From the NCBI GenBank assembly GCA_003134655.1, contig PLBY01000133.1, positions 1 through 64,000 of the forward strand: a DNA stretch of 64,000 nucleotides, in the 5' to 3' direction. Shown piece after piece: positions 1-8,787 of this stretch. The position numbers and the translations under genes were made by a program. A model generated the notes under the pieces. The model ran no database searches. It was given only the letters and a program-made list of their open reading frames with translations, and was not told the DNA's origin. How positions within the stretch are numbered: position 1 is the stretch's first letter; every line of letters starts with the position of its first letter. Source of the stretch: Acidobacteriaceae bacterium. Lineage in GTDB: Bacteria; Acidobacteriota; Terriglobia; Terriglobales; Acidobacteriaceae.

Positions 1-373
1 GGCCTTGTTCATATAAACACCTGCCAAATCTTTGGCCAGTTCGCGGCGGCCTTCCTGGTTGACCAACCGCTCCAGAATCGCAATCGCCTGATTCAAGAGT
101 GCCACCGCCCCGCGATCGTCGCCCAGAGCGCTGACCGCGTTGGCCTTGTTCGTGTAGACAGTAGCCAAACTATCGGCCAGTTCGCGGCGACCTTCCTGGT
201 TGACCAGCCGCTCTCGAATCGCAATCGCCTGATCGTAGAGCGCCACCGCCCCGCGATCGTCGCCCAGATCGCTGACCACGACGGCCTTGTTCGTGTAGAC
301 AGTAGCCAAATCTTTGGCCAGTTCGCGGCGGCCTTCCTGGTTGACCAACCGCTCCAGAATCGCAATCGCCTGA
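1..373 (-). repeat. 141-bp tandem repeats encoding TPR units
   Basis: Three in-phase copies of a 141-bp unit are visible, starting near 51, 192 and 333, with only scattered mismatches. Each encodes 47 residues containing RLVNQEGRREL, VYTNKA and DDRGAVAL motifs. Because 141 is a multiple of three, copy-number change keeps the kinase reading frame. The array continues beyond the left edge. Confidence 0.85.
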
Positions 374-1812
374 TCGTACTCTTGTAACGCACCGTGCAGG
401 TCTGCGGCCGTCCAATGGACTAAAGCCTTCTCCCCGCAAAGTATCGCCAAAACCATCTCCAACTCATTTTTTCCGCCCCGAACTAGTTGCAAGTACAACC
501 GCTTCGCCTCGTCATATGCCGCCATTTCCGCCACCAGTTCGCCTTGCCGAGTGACTCCCCGCCCTGCCACCATCGTGGCCGCTTCTGCTGGATCACGACC
601 TGCGGCTCGAAGCGCCTTCTCCAACCATTCTTGAGGGTCTTTCCATACACACCCGAATGCGGTGCGACGTTCTTTGATCCCGGTCTGAGATAAAGCCGCT
701 CGCTCGATTACATTCAGATTGCGGCTGTAGTCTCTGCCAACTGATTCTTGGTAGATCACCTTCAACCGATCCGCAGCCTCGCCCAGACTTGTTGGGCGCT
801 CCGGTGGCTTCTCGCGAAAGCACTGCCTCAACAATTCCGACAAGCGGTCAGGCATGGCCGGAATCGCTTCGTCGTATCCTCCTTGTCGCAGATGCTGTTC
901 AATGACCTCGGCTGCCCCTTGCCCCGACCTCCAAGTCACCTCCCCCGTGAACATTTCCAGCACCGACACGCCCCAGGACCAGATGTCCGTCTTTCGCGTG
1001 ATCGGCAATCCTGCGGCCTGCTCCGGTGACCAATAGGCTGGCGTGCCGCCGCCACTGCTGAAGAGGATGCTGCGGCTCGGATCGGTGGAAAAAGTTTCCC
1101 CCGCCGCAGCCCTCGCTCGGGCTAAACCATAATCGGTCACGCGCGCTCTCACCTCTTGCAAGGCAGTTTTCCCATCCGCGCCCATCAACACGTTCCCGGG
1201 CTTTACGTCCTGATGGACTAGACCCAGTTCATGCAAGCAATGCAGACCCCATGCAAACTGGATGGCGACATCCAGCATTCGCTCAAGCGCCTGCCGTGCG
1301 CCGCTGCCCTCGTAGAGCTTTCGCGAAGCAATCCACTCCTTGAGGCTGCCACCCTCCACATACTCGGCAAAGATCAAGACCTCGTCACCCAGGGTGCGGA
1401 AGAACCGACACGGCACCAGATTGGCGTGTTCGGGAAGGTCAATCCAGGTCTGGAGTTCAGCCAAGAAATTCCGCCGGTCGGCCTCTTTGAAGCCCTTGGC
1501 ACGTTTGACGGCGAACCGCGAGGCCGTTGAACGACTGCACAGCAGATACACTTTCCCCATGCCACCTTCGCCCAGCGTCCGCTCGACCACAAAGTCATCC
1601 AGCAATTCCTGCCCCTGCGCCCACTCACCCGCTGCCAGAACCGATGGCAATTCGGGACCGTCAGGATCGCCACGGTGAACTTTTCTCCCGGCATTCGTAG
1701 GATTTCCAGCGACCCTGTGGGGCATGCCTGCTTTGGTGGCCGTGACCTCCGGAGAGTCGGACTTGTCAGATCCTCCGAATATCTTGCCGAACCAGTTTTC
1801 CGTGGTGGTCAA
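1..1812 (-). CDS. Ser/Thr protein kinase with C-terminal TPR repeats, 3' end outside window
   Basis: Reading frame open from the left edge for 604 codons. A Hanks-type kinase domain occupies roughly residues 70-340: glycine loop LGEGGMGKVYL near 80, the ATP-binding lysine in FAVKRAK near 100, and a catalytic loop VHQDVKPGNVLM near 198. The usual HRD is HQD and the usual DFG is DYG (TDYGLARA, near 225), so activation-loop control may differ from RD kinases, although the catalytic Asp, Lys and Asn are present. From about residue 480 on, near-identical 47-residue TPR-like repeats run off the window, so the protein is longer than seen. The start is taken as TTG at 1812, preceded by AAAGG at good spacing and by an in-frame TAA; an ATG at 1725 is the alternative. 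Substrates are unknown. A phosphatase domain (4159-5198) lies nearby on the other strand. Confidence 0.85.
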   Translation of the reverse strand, partial: MTTTENWFGKIFGGSDKSDSPEVTATKAGMPHRVAGNPTNAGRKVHRGDPDGPELPSVLAAGEWAQGQELLDDFVVERTLGEGGMGKVYLLCSRSTASRFAVKRAKGFKEADRRNFLAELQTWIDLPEHANLVPCRFFRTLGDEVLIFAEYVEGGSLKEWIASRKLYEGSGARQALERMLDVAIQFAWGLHCLHELGLVHQDVKPGNVLMGADGKTALQEVRARVTDYGLARARAAAGETFSTDPSRSILFSSGGGTPAYWSPEQAAGLPITRKTDIWSWGVSVLEMFTGEVTWRSGQGAAEVIEQHLRQGGYDEAIPAMPDRLSELLRQCFREKPPERPTSLGEAADRLKVIYQESVGRDYSRNLNVIERAALSQTGIKERRTAFGCVWKDPQEWLEKALRAAGRDPAEAATMVAGRGVTRQGELVAEMAAYDEAKRLYLQLVRGGKNELEMVLAILCGEKALVHWTAADLHGALQEYDQAIAILERLVNQEGRRELAKDLATVYTNKAVVVSDLGDDRGAVALYDQAIAIRERLVNQEGRRELADSLATVYTNKANAVSALGDDRGAVALLNQAIAILERLVNQEGRRELAKDLAGVYMNKA

Positions 1813-2643
1813 TTGTTTTTGCCTTTGATCGTGTTAGTAACCGAACCGACTGCACCTTCGCGCGCCAAGGACGGCATCCCCGCAAGAAAAAGCGGCAAGC
1901 AGAGTCTTAATCAGTTCGCCAGTTTGCGGGGCGCATGAGAGTGCCTTCATCAGTGCGCCTGCTCACAAAGTCCGTATCTTGCTGGATTTCCGCTGCCCTT
2001 CTTCATCGGAACTGGCATAAAGATGAATCTCGTCACGCAGAAGGCGTTGATAAGCACGGTGGGCCGTGATCACACGGTTTTCCACGTCCTTGACACTTAA
2101 AGCGTAGCGGTTCCAGCCAGTTCGCGAAATGAAGACCTTTCCAGACCTTCAAAATCGGTGCGATGACCCTTTAAGAAATGCTGCCGCACCTGTACGATTA
2201 CGCCCGTGGGCATTGCGTTTCAATTCCTGCACCCACCTGCACAAAGTGGCAAACCCTACAAAGCTTCTTAGGAAAGAACAGAGACACGCTCTCCACTCCC
2301 CGCCGACCGCATCGGTCGCACCTGCGTAGCGCTAAGCGGAGTCTGTTGCGAGCCGAGAGAACGAAACATCTTAAGGTGCTGAGCATTGTCACTCTCCCGG
2401 GCAGGTTGCTCTGGGTTCACTTCAACATCTCTTCCGAGTCCTTGTACGAATCGTACCCTCAGGACGGGAGGGCGACCACAGTCCAAAGGTAACCAGCTGC
2501 GGTTCATCGCAGTACAACGCTCTCCTATGGCGCTTTCGGCGATACGGTTACTAAAGTTCAAATCCTCCGTTCGGTATCTGGGCATTCGCCACAATAATCC
2601 ATACGCTTAGGGTGGGTTCCGGTCACGAAGGAGAAGTCCAAGC
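1813..2643. other. 830-bp divergent spacer with degraded coding-like DNA
   Basis: This lies between the divergent kinase and rhomboid genes. On the minus strand, about 60 codons ending at TGA 1973-1975 read like the C-terminus of a protein (basic and acidic residues around SVKDVENRVITAHRAYQRL) but have no start codon and are closed upstream by stops. Neighbouring frames also contain protein-like stretches that do not join. The simplest reading is a decayed gene. I recognise no family and no clear promoter. Confidence 0.35.
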
Positions 2644-4158
2644 ATGCTTGTCCCTATCGGGCACGAGAACATGTCGGCCCGTCGATGGCCGGTCATCACG
2701 ATTGGGTTGATGTTCGTGAATCTGCTGATCTTCGCCACTACTCATCGCACCGTGGACCAGCAAGATTCACAACTCTGGAAGGTAAAAGAGCACATTCTCA
2801 TCCTTGCCGCCACACATCCGAATCTAGTTCTTACTCCCGAGGCCAGAGAGTTTGTGGATGGTTTTCAGAGGCAGTTTCCAGACGATTGGACCGAACTGCA
2901 GAACCCGAATTCTGAGGCAACTGACGAGTGGGATGCTCGGACACGGCTGATCCGGGATCCAGTTGAATTGCAAGAGGAAATGGACTCGCTCGGAGGCCAG
3001 TATTCACATCTGACGGCCTCGTCAATCACAGAGCGGTACGCCTTTGTCCCAGCGCACGCAAAACCGATTACATATATAACTTCGACCTTCCTTCATGTCG
3101 ATTGGTGGCATGTTATTGGCAACATGTGGTTCTTGTGGCTAGCGGGATTTGTGCTGGAGGACGCCTGGGGCCGACCACTTTACTTGCTCATCTACCTAGC
3201 GGCGGGTGCATTCGCATGCCAGTTTGATGCTTGGACAAGGCCTGGAAGCATTATCGCGTCGGTGGGCGCTTCGGGAGCCATTGCCGGTCTTATGGGAGCA
3301 TTTCTGGTGCGCTTCCCCAAGATGAAGATCCGGATGATGTGGTTCTTTGATTTGGGCCTGTTTCCCTTTTCTCGCTTCTGGATGCAGGCATATTGGCTAT
3401 TGCCGATTTGGGTGCTGATGGAAATCAACTACGGAATGGGTCCTAGGGACGGGATTGGACACTGGGCGCACGTCGGTGGGTTCCTCTTTGGTGGCATCGC
3501 GGCTGTTGCATTGCGTTACTCGGGCCTAGAGCGTAAAGCAAACAAGGCAATCGAGGAAAAAGTTACCTGGACGCCAGGACCGGAGGTCAGTCAGGCAAAC
3601 GAGCTGATGGAGCAGGGCAAACTCACCGAAGCTGCCGCACTCCTGAACGAGTTTTTGGCAGACAAGCCAGACTCCTTCGCAGCATGGAATCTACTGCGTG
3701 CCACTCATTGGCAGGCAAGCAACATTCCGGCCTATCGAGAAGCAACGTGCAAGCTGTGCGATCTACATGTACGGTCGAGAGAATACGAAACAGCTTGGCA
3801 GGACTATGAAGATTTCCTAAATGCGGGGGGCGAAAGGATTCCGCCCGATGTCTGGTTGGACCTGTGCCGCGTCCCAGAGAACCAACAAGACTTTGAACGC
3901 GCCGTCAGCGAGTACGAGAAGCTCGCCGCGACCTACCCTTCCGAGCGGCAGTCTCTGCTGGCGCGGCTTGGTGCCGCCCGAATCTGCCTCAAGCGACTGG
4001 GCCGCCCGTTGGATGCGCTGAGATTCTACGAGGGGGCGTCCGCCTCCGCCGTACCGCACCTGGATTTGGAGCTAGACATCCAGTCGGGAATTCGGAACGC
4101 GAGAATCGCTATCACGCAGGTTAAGGCATTCTCCGCCGGGGCGTCGGGCGCCGTCTAA
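2644..4158 (+). CDS. Rhomboid-family intramembrane serine protease with C-terminal TPR-like region
   Basis: A 504-residue polytopic membrane protein. The rhomboid core shows WWHVIGNMWF near residue 157, the catalytic serine in GASGAIAGLMGAF near 210, and the catalytic histidine in GHWAHVGGFLFGG near 272, giving the Ser-His dyad that cleaves transmembrane substrates. After the last membrane segment (about residue 300) there is a soluble helical tail of about 190 residues with TPR-like pairs, probably for partner binding. The start follows AAGGAG at good spacing. The stop is followed directly by the ATG of the next gene, so the two are probably co-transcribed. The substrate cannot be inferred. 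Confidence 0.9.
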   Translation: MLVPIGHENMSARRWPVITIGLMFVNLLIFATTHRTVDQQDSQLWKVKEHILILAATHPNLVLTPEAREFVDGFQRQFPDDWTELQNPNSEATDEWDARTRLIRDPVELQEEMDSLGGQYSHLTASSITERYAFVPAHAKPITYITSTFLHVDWWHVIGNMWFLWLAGFVLEDAWGRPLYLLIYLAAGAFACQFDAWTRPGSIIASVGASGAIAGLMGAFLVRFPKMKIRMMWFFDLGLFPFSRFWMQAYWLLPIWVLMEINYGMGPRDGIGHWAHVGGFLFGGIAAVALRYSGLERKANKAIEEKVTWTPGPEVSQANELMEQGKLTEAAALLNEFLADKPDSFAAWNLLRATHWQASNIPAYREATCKLCDLHVRSREYETAWQDYEDFLNAGGERIPPDVWLDLCRVPENQQDFERAVSEYEKLAATYPSERQSLLARLGAARICLKRLGRPLDALRFYEGASASAVPHLDLELDIQSGIRNARIAITQVKAFSAGASGAV

Positions 4159-5198
4159 ATGGAACCCGCACCAAAAGTGATGCGAATTGCCGAGACTGCG
4201 AAGGTCTTCGTGCTGGAGGACTCCCCGGAGCGGGTCGCGTGGTTCAGACAGCGACTCCCCCAAGCCACCTTTGCCTCGAACGCGGAACAGGCGCTAGCTC
4301 TCTTGGAGGACCAGAAGTTCGACGTGTGCTTCCTCGACCACGACCTAAATTGTTCGGATGTGGCGTTCCCGGATACTCGGCCCGGCAGCGGGCAGCGGGT
4401 GGTGCATTACCTTGCCCAAGAACGCTTCTCTGGCATTGTCGTGATCCATTCCGTTAACGAAGCCGGCGCAAGAGCGATGAATAGTCATTTGCCGCAATCC
4501 CACGTTATGCCGTTCGGGACGTTTGAACTGGAGAACGGGGCATCTTCCAATCCGCACCTGAACGGGAAATCCGAACTTCGCAAGGGACAGAAGGGTCTCG
4601 CCGCAACCATCTACGCAGCCAGCATCGCCCAGCCCGGCCGCCCGAACGAGGACGCCTTTTTCGTCGGTCGGCTTGCGGACGCTCCGCTGGCAGCCGTATT
4701 CGACGGCCAAGGGAACGCGGAGGGCGCTGCCAAGAAAGCTGCCCGCCAGTTGGAACGGCTGTACACCGAGACCCTAGGCAGGCTGGACAGGACGAGAAAC
4801 GCGAAGCTTCTGGACTCCCATCTACTGGGTGCGAACAAGAGCACGATGGTTGCAGCAGATATCGTCGAGGATGATGTGTCCGTTTGTGCGGTGGGCGATT
4901 CTAGGGCTTACCTGGTTCGTGATGGCCAAGCCAAAATCCTCACTGAAGGCGCAAGCAAACAGCAACTGGGAAGTGGAGCAATTCAGCCACTCGTAAAACA
5001 ATTCACCGCCCAAGACCGTGACATTCTCCTTCTGATGACTGATGGGGTGTGGACGCGCTTCAGCCCTACCAGCTCGCCCAGACCGTGATGAAGAATCTCG
5101 CGAACCTGCCCGAAATCGCACCTTTGACACTGCAGCAAGCAGCGAAGGGGGGCATCTGCGATGACATGACGGTTGTAGCCATTGTCGTTCGCCGCTAG
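4159..5198 (+). pseudogene. cREC-like receiver / PP2C phosphatase fusion, frameshifted near its 3' end
   Basis: Residues 10-125 resemble the cyclic-phosphate-processing receiver family (cREC): an FLDHDLN acidic motif and IHSVNEAGARAM, the IHS-N-GA signature. Residues 145-310 are a PP2C-type metal-dependent phosphatase: QPGRPNEDAFF, VFDGQGN, VGDSRAYLV and LLMTDGVW. The frame in use stops at 5088, but another frame continues from about 5050 to a TAG at 5196-5198 and carries the missing PP2C C-terminus, including the metal-binding CDDMTVVAIVV. One base appears to be missing near 5050. Without it the last metal-ligand motif is lost and the phosphatase would probably be inactive. This could be a real mutation or a sequencing indel. 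A PP2C near a Ser/Thr kinase suggests a phospho-signalling cassette. Confidence 0.8.
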
Positions 5199-5348
5199 GG
5201 CCGGCCATGACGGCCGTGGAAGAAGCGAACCAATTAAGGTGAGGTGACGAGACATTCGAATACTGGAGAAGTGGCATAAATGCGCGCTAGTCACTTCACT
5301 CGACCGGCGGATGCTGTGTATATATAACCTTCAGGGGAGAATCGTGCT

Positions 5349-5771
5349 ATGAGACTTTCAGCCCAGACTGATCTCGCTCCATACTATCGTCGCCTACGGT
5401 ATCGCTTGGATTGTGGCAGAGAAGTGGACCTTGAGGGCTTTTACGTCGGTCCCTCGACTCTTGGATATCTTGAAGGCAGTAAAGAATACATTCGCGACGG
5501 AATTATCAAGCGGTTGCCGGAAAGAGTTCGTGAGCAATTCCCAGGAATCAGCGGCGTTTTCATTAAGCCTGTACCCGAAGGAGAATTGCCGGTCTACACC
5601 TTCATGGTCGATCTGGTCTGCTATGAGCCTGTTTTAGATTCAACCGAGATCATGTCAATGCTTACTGTTTGCTGGCTCGGAGACGACATTGAAACGACCT
5701 TGCCGGAACTGATTGACCGTGAGATTTGTGCTATCGAATGGGACAGATACGCGGTTGATGGCAGCCCATAA
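5349..5771 (+). CDS. Hypothetical protein, family with a second broken copy in the window
   Basis: 140 residues, no membrane segment, GGGGAG ribosome-binding site. I do not recognise the family. Its C-terminal segment (LTVCWLGDDIETTLPELIDREI) has a clear homologue in another frame and strand at 27813-27890, so it belongs to a family that has copied within this island. The spacing to the secreted protein downstream (127 bases) permits but does not prove an operon. Confidence 0.65.
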   Translation: MRLSAQTDLAPYYRRLRYRLDCGREVDLEGFYVGPSTLGYLEGSKEYIRDGIIKRLPERVREQFPGISGVFIKPVPEGELPVYTFMVDLVCYEPVLDSTEIMSMLTVCWLGDDIETTLPELIDREICAIEWDRYAVDGSP

Positions 5772-5898
5772 GGCAACTTCAAGAGATTCTTGGAGGTTAA
5801 GGCTAAATGCAACTTCTCACGCCTCTGACCACAGAAAATTACCCGGAGCCGAGCGTCATCAGGGTTGAACCTGCTCACGTCATCTTTCTGGAGGGATA

Positions 5899-6237
5899 AT
5901 GCGAACACTACTCACCATTCTAATGTTCTCTGCCGTGGCGTGTGCTCAAGTCAAACACGCTGCGGTGCCTAGGCCCGTCCAGTGTCGAGCCGACGCTCAG
6001 GCGTGGATTGATTACGACTCGTACAGAAAAGCAACGTTCGAAACCTTGCAGAGTGAACTTAATGAAATCTTTGAGTGTGATGATTACAGGCGTGATGTCG
6101 ATGAGGCCAATCGCGTGATATACCGCAACACGATCCTCGTTCTCACAGACGAACAGCACGCACGACTCATGCACTTCATCACTCGGCACAAGATGTCCGA
6201 CATATTTATCAGAGAAGATCAGGCGGGGCTTCGATGA
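5899..6237 (+). CDS. Small secreted hypothetical protein
   Basis: 112 residues. The N-terminus is a classical signal peptide (MRTLLTILMFSAVACAQ), possibly lipoprotein-like because a cysteine falls near the cleavage region. The mature part is helical and polar with ECDDYRRDVDEANR and LTDEQHARLMHFI motifs. GGAGGG lies just upstream of the ATG. No known family is recognised. Confidence 0.65.
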   Translation: MRTLLTILMFSAVACAQVKHAAVPRPVQCRADAQAWIDYDSYRKATFETLQSELNEIFECDDYRRDVDEANRVIYRNTILVLTDEQHARLMHFITRHKMSDIFIREDQAGLR

Positions 6238-6350
6238 GCAAGTCCCCCGGGCACGTCATTTAACTGAGGGCACGTGGTTACGACATCCGAGCCAAGCCAT
6301 GCGACTCCTCGTGCCCGGTTGCAATCGGAGGGAAATCACATCGTCCTTGG

Positions 6351-6652
6351 TCATCGAGATGCCCTCACAGTGACAATCTTCGCCCCGCAGTATCCGCAGT
6401 AGTTCTTCGGAAGTTGCACCTGGTCAACCATGCGATGGAAGTGCCGGTAAATCATGAATGGCTCATGGCGAACACCGCATGTGATGCAGAACTCGTTCCA
6501 GATCGCTTCTGTGCTGTAGTGATGGCAGGCCACAACATGAGCGCAGGACGCCTCGGCCGAATCGATGAGTCGTGCCCGTTGGGACAGCGCACCTTGCCCA
6601 CCCAAGGCTCGGCGGTCTCCGGAACCCTGGTTTCGATCGCTCCTGATTTCAC
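6351..6652 (-). pseudogene. Zinc-ribbon protein, frameshifted paralogue of the gene at 7751-8047
   Basis: The first part (GTG start at 6652) reads CPNGHDSSIRPRRP, the second part in another frame reads VVACHHYSTEAIWNEFCITCGVRHEPF and ends YCGYCGAK. Together they align along the whole length of the 98-residue protein at 7751-8047 (CPNGHN, ACGHY, WNEFCITCGVRHAPF, YCGYCGAK). One base is missing or extra near 6545. The start overlaps the end of the response regulator gene. Its job is presumably metal binding through paired cysteines; no function is known. Confidence 0.7.
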
Positions 6653-7131
6653 GTTGCCCTACCAGTTCTGTTTCGCTTGGTCGTGGTCCCAGATTTCAGC
6701 ACAATCCGCGCAAAAGACACTGCCGTCGCGCAGCGGATAACGCGGGAGTGGGTCAAAATCAAAGCGGCAGGACGGGCTCCCGCAACCCGTAGCAGTTGCT
6801 CCAGATTGAAAGGCTTCCGCAGCACCGGAAGGTCCCGCAAAGCGTTCGGCAGCTTTCCTCGCGCTTTCTTGGGTTCAGCGGTCATCATCGCCATCCGCTG
6901 AAGTGGATTGATCTCATGGATCGCGGTCACCAATTGCACCCCATCCTTGATCTTCGTGCCCGGTATAAAACTATAATCACTGAGCACGAACTCAAAAGGG
7001 CCGTCCTTTTTGTAGAAGTACAGTCCCCCATCCCCGGTGTCTGTTTGGAGGACTTCGTACCCACGGGCTTCCAGTTCCTTGGCGAGAAACCACAAGAGGG
7101 CCGCGTCGTCTTCCACGAGCAGAATCTTCAT
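6649..7131 (-). CDS. Response-regulator receiver protein
   Basis: The receiver domain covers residues 1-120: LVEDD acidic pocket, phospho-acceptor Asp in VLSDYSF, Thr in MMTAE and the conserved Lys in LRKPF. No DNA-binding output domain follows. The ATG overlaps the stop of the upstream 43-codon gene, implying translational coupling. The last 40 residues look non-native. In another frame the same DNA (about 6659-6780) encodes a cysteine-rich CGSPSC...VFCADC segment ending at 6659, so the original protein may have been a receiver-zinc-ribbon fusion broken by an indel, or a separate small gene may overlap here. Confidence 0.75.
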   Translation of the reverse strand: MKILLVEDDAALLWFLAKELEARGYEVLQTDTGDGGLYFYKKDGPFEFVLSDYSFIPGTKIKDGVQLVTAIHEINPLQRMAMMTAEPKKARGKLPNALRDLPVLRKPFNLEQLLRVAGARPAALILTHSRVIRCATAVSFARIVLKSGTTTKRNRTGRAT

Positions 7132-7259
7132 TCATCCTCCTTGAACAACTTGTTTAGCTCATCGGCCATTGGCCGACCAAAAACCGGCAGCGGATACTTG
7201 CCCGTCTTGAGGACGCATTGGCTGTGCCTCCACACCATCTCGTCATCGGGACCAGGCAT
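7128..7259 (-). CDS. Small hypothetical protein (43 aa)
   Basis: It starts MPGPDDEMVWRHSQCVLKTG and ends LNKLFKEDE, overlapping the next start (ATGA), which is the main reason to accept it as a gene. The AAGGAGGA in its 3' end also serves as ribosome-binding site for the response regulator. Function unknown. Confidence 0.5.
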   Translation of the reverse strand: MPGPDDEMVWRHSQCVLKTGKYPLPVFGRPMADELNKLFKEDE

Positions 7260-7325
7260 CCGCCGTGCTCCTCGTCGTTGATCTACGGCATCTGTTCTTC
7301 TATCTGCCGTGCAGTCATATTCGCC

Positions 7326-7595
7326 TCATGGTTCATTGCTCTCAATCTCCGCCCCTATCTGCCTAATCATCTGTTCAACTGCTGCCTGCCCCTTGAGGCC
7401 TTCGACGGGGACGGGGACGGAAAGAAGTGCGGGCGGGCGATCCGTGTCATCGGAGTCGGAGCCGTACCACGACTCGAAGTAGCACACGCCGTCCCGGACT
7501 CCGCAGAACTTAACCTCCGCCCACGTGCAGGCAACGTGGCAAAGGCGGATCAGCCTATCTTCTGGTGTCTCCCCTGCCATTTCCCCGAACGCCAT
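7326..7595 (-). CDS. Hypothetical protein (89 aa)
   Basis: An acidic soluble protein with a central cysteine-containing segment (LCHVACTWAEVKFCGVRDGVCYF), no recognised domain. Its ATG directly follows the stop codon of the upstream 52-residue gene, so it belongs to the same overlapping operon. Function unknown. Confidence 0.6.
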   Translation of the reverse strand: MAFGEMAGETPEDRLIRLCHVACTWAEVKFCGVRDGVCYFESWYGSDSDDTDRPPALLSVPVPVEGLKGQAAVEQMIRQIGAEIESNEP

Positions 7596-7754
7596 TTAGT
7601 TCACCTCGCCGTTGGACGGGGTGATTTGCGGGTGCTGTTCAAGGAAGGCCGTGATTTCCAGTAGTTCCTTCTCTTCTTCTCTCGTTATCTCGACCGCTTC
7701 CCCCGGATTTAAAATCGCCCGCTTCAGCAACTCTCTTAGTTTTGGTGGCATCAT
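7596..7754 (-). CDS. Small hypothetical protein (52 aa)
   Basis: It starts MMPPKLRELLKRAIL and is highly charged and probably helical. It has a strong ribosome-binding site (AGGAGG), its start overlaps the previous stop by four bases, and its stop abuts the next ATG. The tight packing supports a real gene. Function unknown. Confidence 0.6.
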   Translation of the reverse strand: MMPPKLRELLKRAILNPGEAVEITREEEKELLEITAFLEQHPQITPSNGEVN

Positions 7755-8047
7755 AATCCTCCTCTCATCTTCGCCCCGCAGTACCCACAGTACTGCTTGC
7801 GGTTGTGCATGGGACTATCCATGCGATAAGAGTCCCAGTAGATACTAAACGGCGCATGTCTGACACCACACGTAATGCAGAACTCGTTCCACGTAATTAC
7901 CGTGGGACGATAGTGACCGCAGGCGTGGAACATAACTTCCGGCAGCCTTGGCCGTAGAGCTGAGTTGTGGCCATTAGGACATCGGCGCTCGCCCAGTTCG
8001 GGATCGACGGTCGCCGGAACCGTTGTTTCGATTGTCCTTAACTTCAC
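7751..8047 (-). CDS. Zinc-ribbon-like hypothetical protein (98 aa)
   Basis: Intact copy of the family seen broken at 6351-6652. Cysteine and histidine groups are CPNGHN, ACGHY, FCITCGVRH and YCGYCGAK, the last typical of zinc ribbons. Start and stop overlap neighbouring genes by four bases. Two related copies separated by a response regulator suggest duplication of a small-gene unit. Confidence 0.7.
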   Translation of the reverse strand: MKLRTIETTVPATVDPELGERRCPNGHNSALRPRLPEVMFHACGHYRPTVITWNEFCITCGVRHAPFSIYWDSYRMDSPMHNRKQYCGYCGAKMRGGL

Positions 8048-8343
8048 TTTGCCCCTCCATTCCTTTCCACGTCTGTGTTCAATGGGTCGCCCTTAATCCC
8101 GCAGGTTTTCAGAAAGTCGTCGTCGTAGCTGTTCCACAATCTTCTTGCTTCGCAGTGGTGCCCCTTTGGGCAGTCAAATCTTGCGACATGGAGCGCGGCG
8201 GGATGCGTAATTTCATTGTCAACTTCCCGGATGTCGTAGTCGATGGCGCACTCCCTGCAAAACACCCTGATCCAGCCTAACTTGCCATTAAATAAGATCG
8301 GTTCCTTCGCTCCCACTGGCCCGTATAGCTCTTTTCCCGTCAT
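8044..8343 (-). CDS. Zinc-binding-type hypothetical protein, first gene of the small-gene operon
   Basis: About 99 residues from the ATG at 8343, which has AAAGGAA in front; a GTG at 8418 is a longer alternative with no good ribosome-binding site. Cysteine motifs VFCREC, DCPKGHHC and a lone KTCG echo the other proteins of this operon (CPNGH type). The 3' end overlaps the next start. Function unknown. Confidence 0.65.
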   Translation of the reverse strand: MTGKELYGPVGAKEPILFNGKLGWIRVFCRECAIDYDIREVDNEITHPAALHVARFDCPKGHHCEARRLWNSYDDDFLKTCGIKGDPLNTDVERNGGAK

Positions 8344-8654
8344 GATTGGTTTCCTTTGTGCGACCATCGGTCGCCGCATCCAGCCTGCGTAGGCTGTGAC
8401 CACCGTGGACGTTTTCACTCGTCTCGGTTGGCAGAAGCCGGAGCATGTCCGGCCCGCTCTTGATGCTTGTTACATGATATCTCAGAGTGCGGCCACGCGG
8501 AATGGCCCTCCCGTGCTACTTGCGGTTAGATAGAACGAAGGAAACGCACAACTTCCTGGGATAATCCGGTCCCCACAAAGTAATGCTTGGGTGATTACCG
8601 AAGCTCAGATTACCGAAGCTCAGTTGACAGCGCCAAGCAAGCGGGGTAGTGTAC

Positions 8655-8748
8655 GGTCAGCATCAGGAGCGGCTCGGGTCACCCCCGAGTCCGGCAACCG
8701 GGCCAGGAGATGCCACGGTGCCTTGAGCGGCAATGCCGCTCGATGTGC
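8655..8748 (+). promoter_or_regulatory. SAM-riboswitch-like aptamer (SAM-I clan, possibly SAM-IV type)
   Basis: The order of elements matches the SAM-I clan. P1 pairs 8660-8664 with 8742-8746. P2 pairs CTCGGG 8673-8678 with CCCGAG 8684-8689. The conserved GGCAACC is at 8693-8699 and its partner GGTGCC at 8717-8722 (P3). A perfect P4 hairpin pairs GAGCGGC 8725-8731 with GCCGCTC 8735-8741. A terminator follows and the second gene downstream is metK, the expected target. In SAM-I clan riboswitches, bound S-adenosylmethionine favours the OFF state. The exact subclass needs a covariance-model search. Confidence 0.75.
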
Positions 8749-8787
8749 GGAACGTAAGTTCCGAAGCTAAGATCTCCGCGGGAAGCA

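Noticed and set aside
1-373. Regular 141-bp repeats as a possible CRISPR array
   Set aside because: Units are too long, without unique spacers, and translate in frame as TPR repeats of the kinase.
2178-2594. Overlapping frames of about 100 codons on both strands in the kinase-rhomboid spacer
   Set aside because: They conflict with each other, have no start signals, and no motif is recognisable.
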